A DNA stretch of 14,493 bases, from the NCBI GenBank assembly GCA_014377915.1, contig JACMOT010000131.1, positions 1 through 14,493 on the forward strand, in the 5' to 3' direction. Shown in pieces: positions 12,915 to 14,493 of the stretch; the stretch's first letter is position 1, and each line of letters opens with the position of its first letter. Source of the stretch: Tardiphaga sp. (GTDB lineage Bacteria > Pseudomonadota > Alphaproteobacteria > Rhizobiales > Xanthobacteraceae). A program made the position numbers and the translations under genes. A model generated the notes under the pieces. The model did not search any database and had not been told where the DNA came from. It saw only the letters and a program-made list of their open reading frames with translations.

Positions 12915-14387
12915 ATGTCCGCTGTTTCAGTGGCTTCAGACGATAATGCCAAGATGTTCGATCTTGCGCCGGTTTCGCTGTGGATCGAGGATTACAGCGA
13001 TGTGAAAGCGCTGTTCGAGCGCTGGCAGGCGCAAGGCGTCGACGACATCGAGACCTTTCTTCTCGCCAATCCCGACCGCGTTCGCGAGTGTTCGCAAAAT
13101 ATCCGCATTCTGAAGGTCAATCAGAAGACGCTGTCGCTGTTCGGCGCCCGCGACCTCGATCACCTGACCCTCAGCCTCGGTCTGGTGATGCGCAACGACA
13201 CCTTCAAGAGCCATGTCCATGAGCTGGCGCAGCTGTGGAGCGGCCAGACCCATTTTTCCAGCCATACCGTCAACTACACGCTGACCGGCGAGCGGCTCGA
13301 CATCCAGCTGCATGGCACCGTGCTCCCCGGCCACGAGGAGCGCTGGGATCGCGTCATGATCGCGATCGAGGACGTGACCGAACGCGAGGGCGCGCGCCAG
13401 CGCCTGGCGTCCAGCGAGAACTACGCGTTCGGGCTGTTCGCGCACTCGCCGGTGTCGCTGTGGGTCGAGGATTTCAGCGGCGTCAAACGCCTGCTCGACG
13501 ATGTGCGCCAACGCGGCATTGAGGATTTTCGTGTCTTCACCAATGTGCATGAGGAATTCGTCGAACGCTGCATGAACGAGATCCGCGTGCTGGACGTCAA
13601 CGGCCGCACGCTCGAACTGTTCGCCGCGCCCGACAAGGAGACCTTGCTGCGTAACCTGCCGCAGGTGTTCCGCGACGAGATGGGTCCGCATTTCCGCGAG
13701 CAGCTGATCGATTTGTGGGATGGCCGGCTGTTCCAGCAGCGCGAAGTGGTGAATTATGCGCTGGACGGTACCAAGCTGCATCTGCTGCTGCAGTTTTCGG
13801 TGCTGCCCAATCACGAACGCGACTGGTCGCTGGTGCAGGTGGCGCTGACCGACATCACCGCGCGAAAAAAGGCGGAGGCCTATCTCGAATATCTTGGCAC
13901 CCATGACGTGCTGACCCGGACCCTCAATCGCACGTTCTTCGTCGACGAGTTGAACCGGCTCGAACGCAAGGGTACGCAGCCGGTCACCATCATCATCGCC
14001 GACCTCAACGGCTTGAAGGCGGCGAATGACGACCTCGGCCATGCGGTCGGCGATGCGCTGCTGCGCCGCGCCGGCGAAGTGTTCGGTTCGCTGGTGGAAA
14101 AGCCGGCCTCGGTGGCGCGGATCGGCGGCGACGAATTCGCGGTGCTGCTGCCTGGCACCGACGCGGCCGGTGGCGAGGCCGTGCTCGCCGCGCTCGCCGA
14201 ACTGATCGTGGTCAACAACCAGTATTATCCCGAACTCGAGCTCAGCCTGTCCACCGGCATCGCCACCAGCCGGCCCGGCGACCGGCTCGAGCAGGTGGTG
14301 AAGCGCGCGGACATGAAGATGCTGCACGCCAAGCGAACTTATTACCTGCAGAACAATCTCGACCGCCGCGAAGCCGGCGCGGCGTAA
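12915..14387 (+). CDS. Diguanylate cyclase with two tandem PAS-like sensor domains
   Basis: A 490-aa c-di-GMP-synthesising enzyme. Two homologous sensor repeats lie at about 15-158 and 174-317; APVSLWIEDYSDVK (18-31) recurs as SPVSLWVEDFSGVK (178-191), and each repeat ends in a PAC-like (E/T)DxT segment. The catalytic domain begins at GTHDVLTRTLNR (328-339), has the metal-binding segment IIADLNGLKAANDDLGHAVGD, and an intact GGDEF at 404-408. The inhibitory I-site position (395-398) reads EKPA instead of RxxD, so classic product inhibition is not expected. There is no membrane segment and no EAL domain. The frame is open back to 12720, but the ATG at 12915 has AAGG 5 bases ahead and the upstream part lies in the SDR remnant. 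The signal sensed is unknown. Confidence 0.93.
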   Translation: MSAVSVASDDNAKMFDLAPVSLWIEDYSDVKALFERWQAQGVDDIETFLLANPDRVRECSQNIRILKVNQKTLSLFGARDLDHLTLSLGLVMRNDTFKSHVHELAQLWSGQTHFSSHTVNYTLTGERLDIQLHGTVLPGHEERWDRVMIAIEDVTEREGARQRLASSENYAFGLFAHSPVSLWVEDFSGVKRLLDDVRQRGIEDFRVFTNVHEEFVERCMNEIRVLDVNGRTLELFAAPDKETLLRNLPQVFRDEMGPHFREQLIDLWDGRLFQQREVVNYALDGTKLHLLLQFSVLPNHERDWSLVQVALTDITARKKAEAYLEYLGTHDVLTRTLNRTFFVDELNRLERKGTQPVTIIIADLNGLKAANDDLGHAVGDALLRRAGEVFGSLVEKPASVARIGGDEFAVLLPGTDAAGGEAVLAALAELIVVNNQYYPELELSLSTGIATSRPGDRLEQVVKRADMKMLHAKRTYYLQNNLDRREAGAA

Positions 14388-14493
14388 CGGCACCCGTAGA
14401 GTCGGATTTGGCTAAGTGTGATCGGGTCCCCCCGTCATGGCGAGGGAGGGGGAGATCCAAAGGGGCTTCCCGGGTCCCCCAACAGCCGGGGTC
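14388..14493. other. Non-coding tail of the window
   Basis: About 100 bases after the diguanylate cyclase stop, with several G- and C-runs. No gene, terminator with a T-run, or RNA could be recognised before the right edge. Confidence 0.4.

Noticed and set aside
12936..14393. 485-codon open frame antisense to the diguanylate cyclase
   Set aside because: It is a shadow of GC-rich codon use; the plus strand carries a full GGDEF protein with conserved motifs, and the antisense product has no recognisable domain.

Overview
The window looks like chromosomal DNA of an alphaproteobacterium of the order Hyphomicrobiales, most likely Bradyrhizobium, Rhodopseudomonas or a close relative. This rests on the GC-rich codon use, the long N-terminal extension on UvrB, the YfcG-type and LigE-type glutathione transferases, and the many acyl-CoA-type genes and gene remnants. 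The genus is an inference from the sequence alone.

Layout. (1) 1-1149, minus: 5' part of uvrB, running off the left edge. (2) 1296-2921, plus: an unrecognised 541-aa protein with a duplicated N-terminal module and four C-terminal membrane segments. It meets a small secreted EF-hand protein (2928-3317, minus) tail to tail. (3) 3442-5719: a SigK/RskA-like ECF sigma factor and anti-sigma pair (minus, ATGA overlap), divergent from a secreted DUF4394 protein (plus). Both sides carry the same promoter signature, TGCATCC-N17-GGTAG, so the sigma factor probably drives its own operon and the DUF4394 gene. (4) 5818-7677, minus: a probable three-gene operon of two small membrane proteins followed by a secreted non-specific nuclease. 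(5) 7881-9289, plus: two adjacent glutathione transferase genes of different classes. (6) 9277-12781: a TetR regulator, an acyl-CoA ligase and an HCCA-isomerase-like DsbA-fold protein, joined by GTGA stop/start overlaps. A 10+10-bp perfect inverted repeat, the likely TetR operator, lies just before the first gene. On the left is the 3' stump of an enoyl-CoA hydratase gene (minus) and on the right the 3' stump of a short-chain dehydrogenase gene (plus). (7) 12915-14387, plus: a diguanylate cyclase with two tandem PAS-like sensor repeats and an intact GGDEF motif.

How the genes work together. The sigma/anti-sigma/DUF4394 block is a self-contained envelope-signalling unit whose promoter logic can be read from the sequence. 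The TetR-ligase-isomerase block reads as an acquired catabolic cassette that probably replaced the 5' halves and shared promoter of an older divergent gene pair. Its substrate cannot be read from the sequence. The least explained genes are the 541-aa membrane protein and the two small membrane proteins upstream of the nuclease. No tRNA, rRNA, CRISPR array, transposase or integrase was seen.
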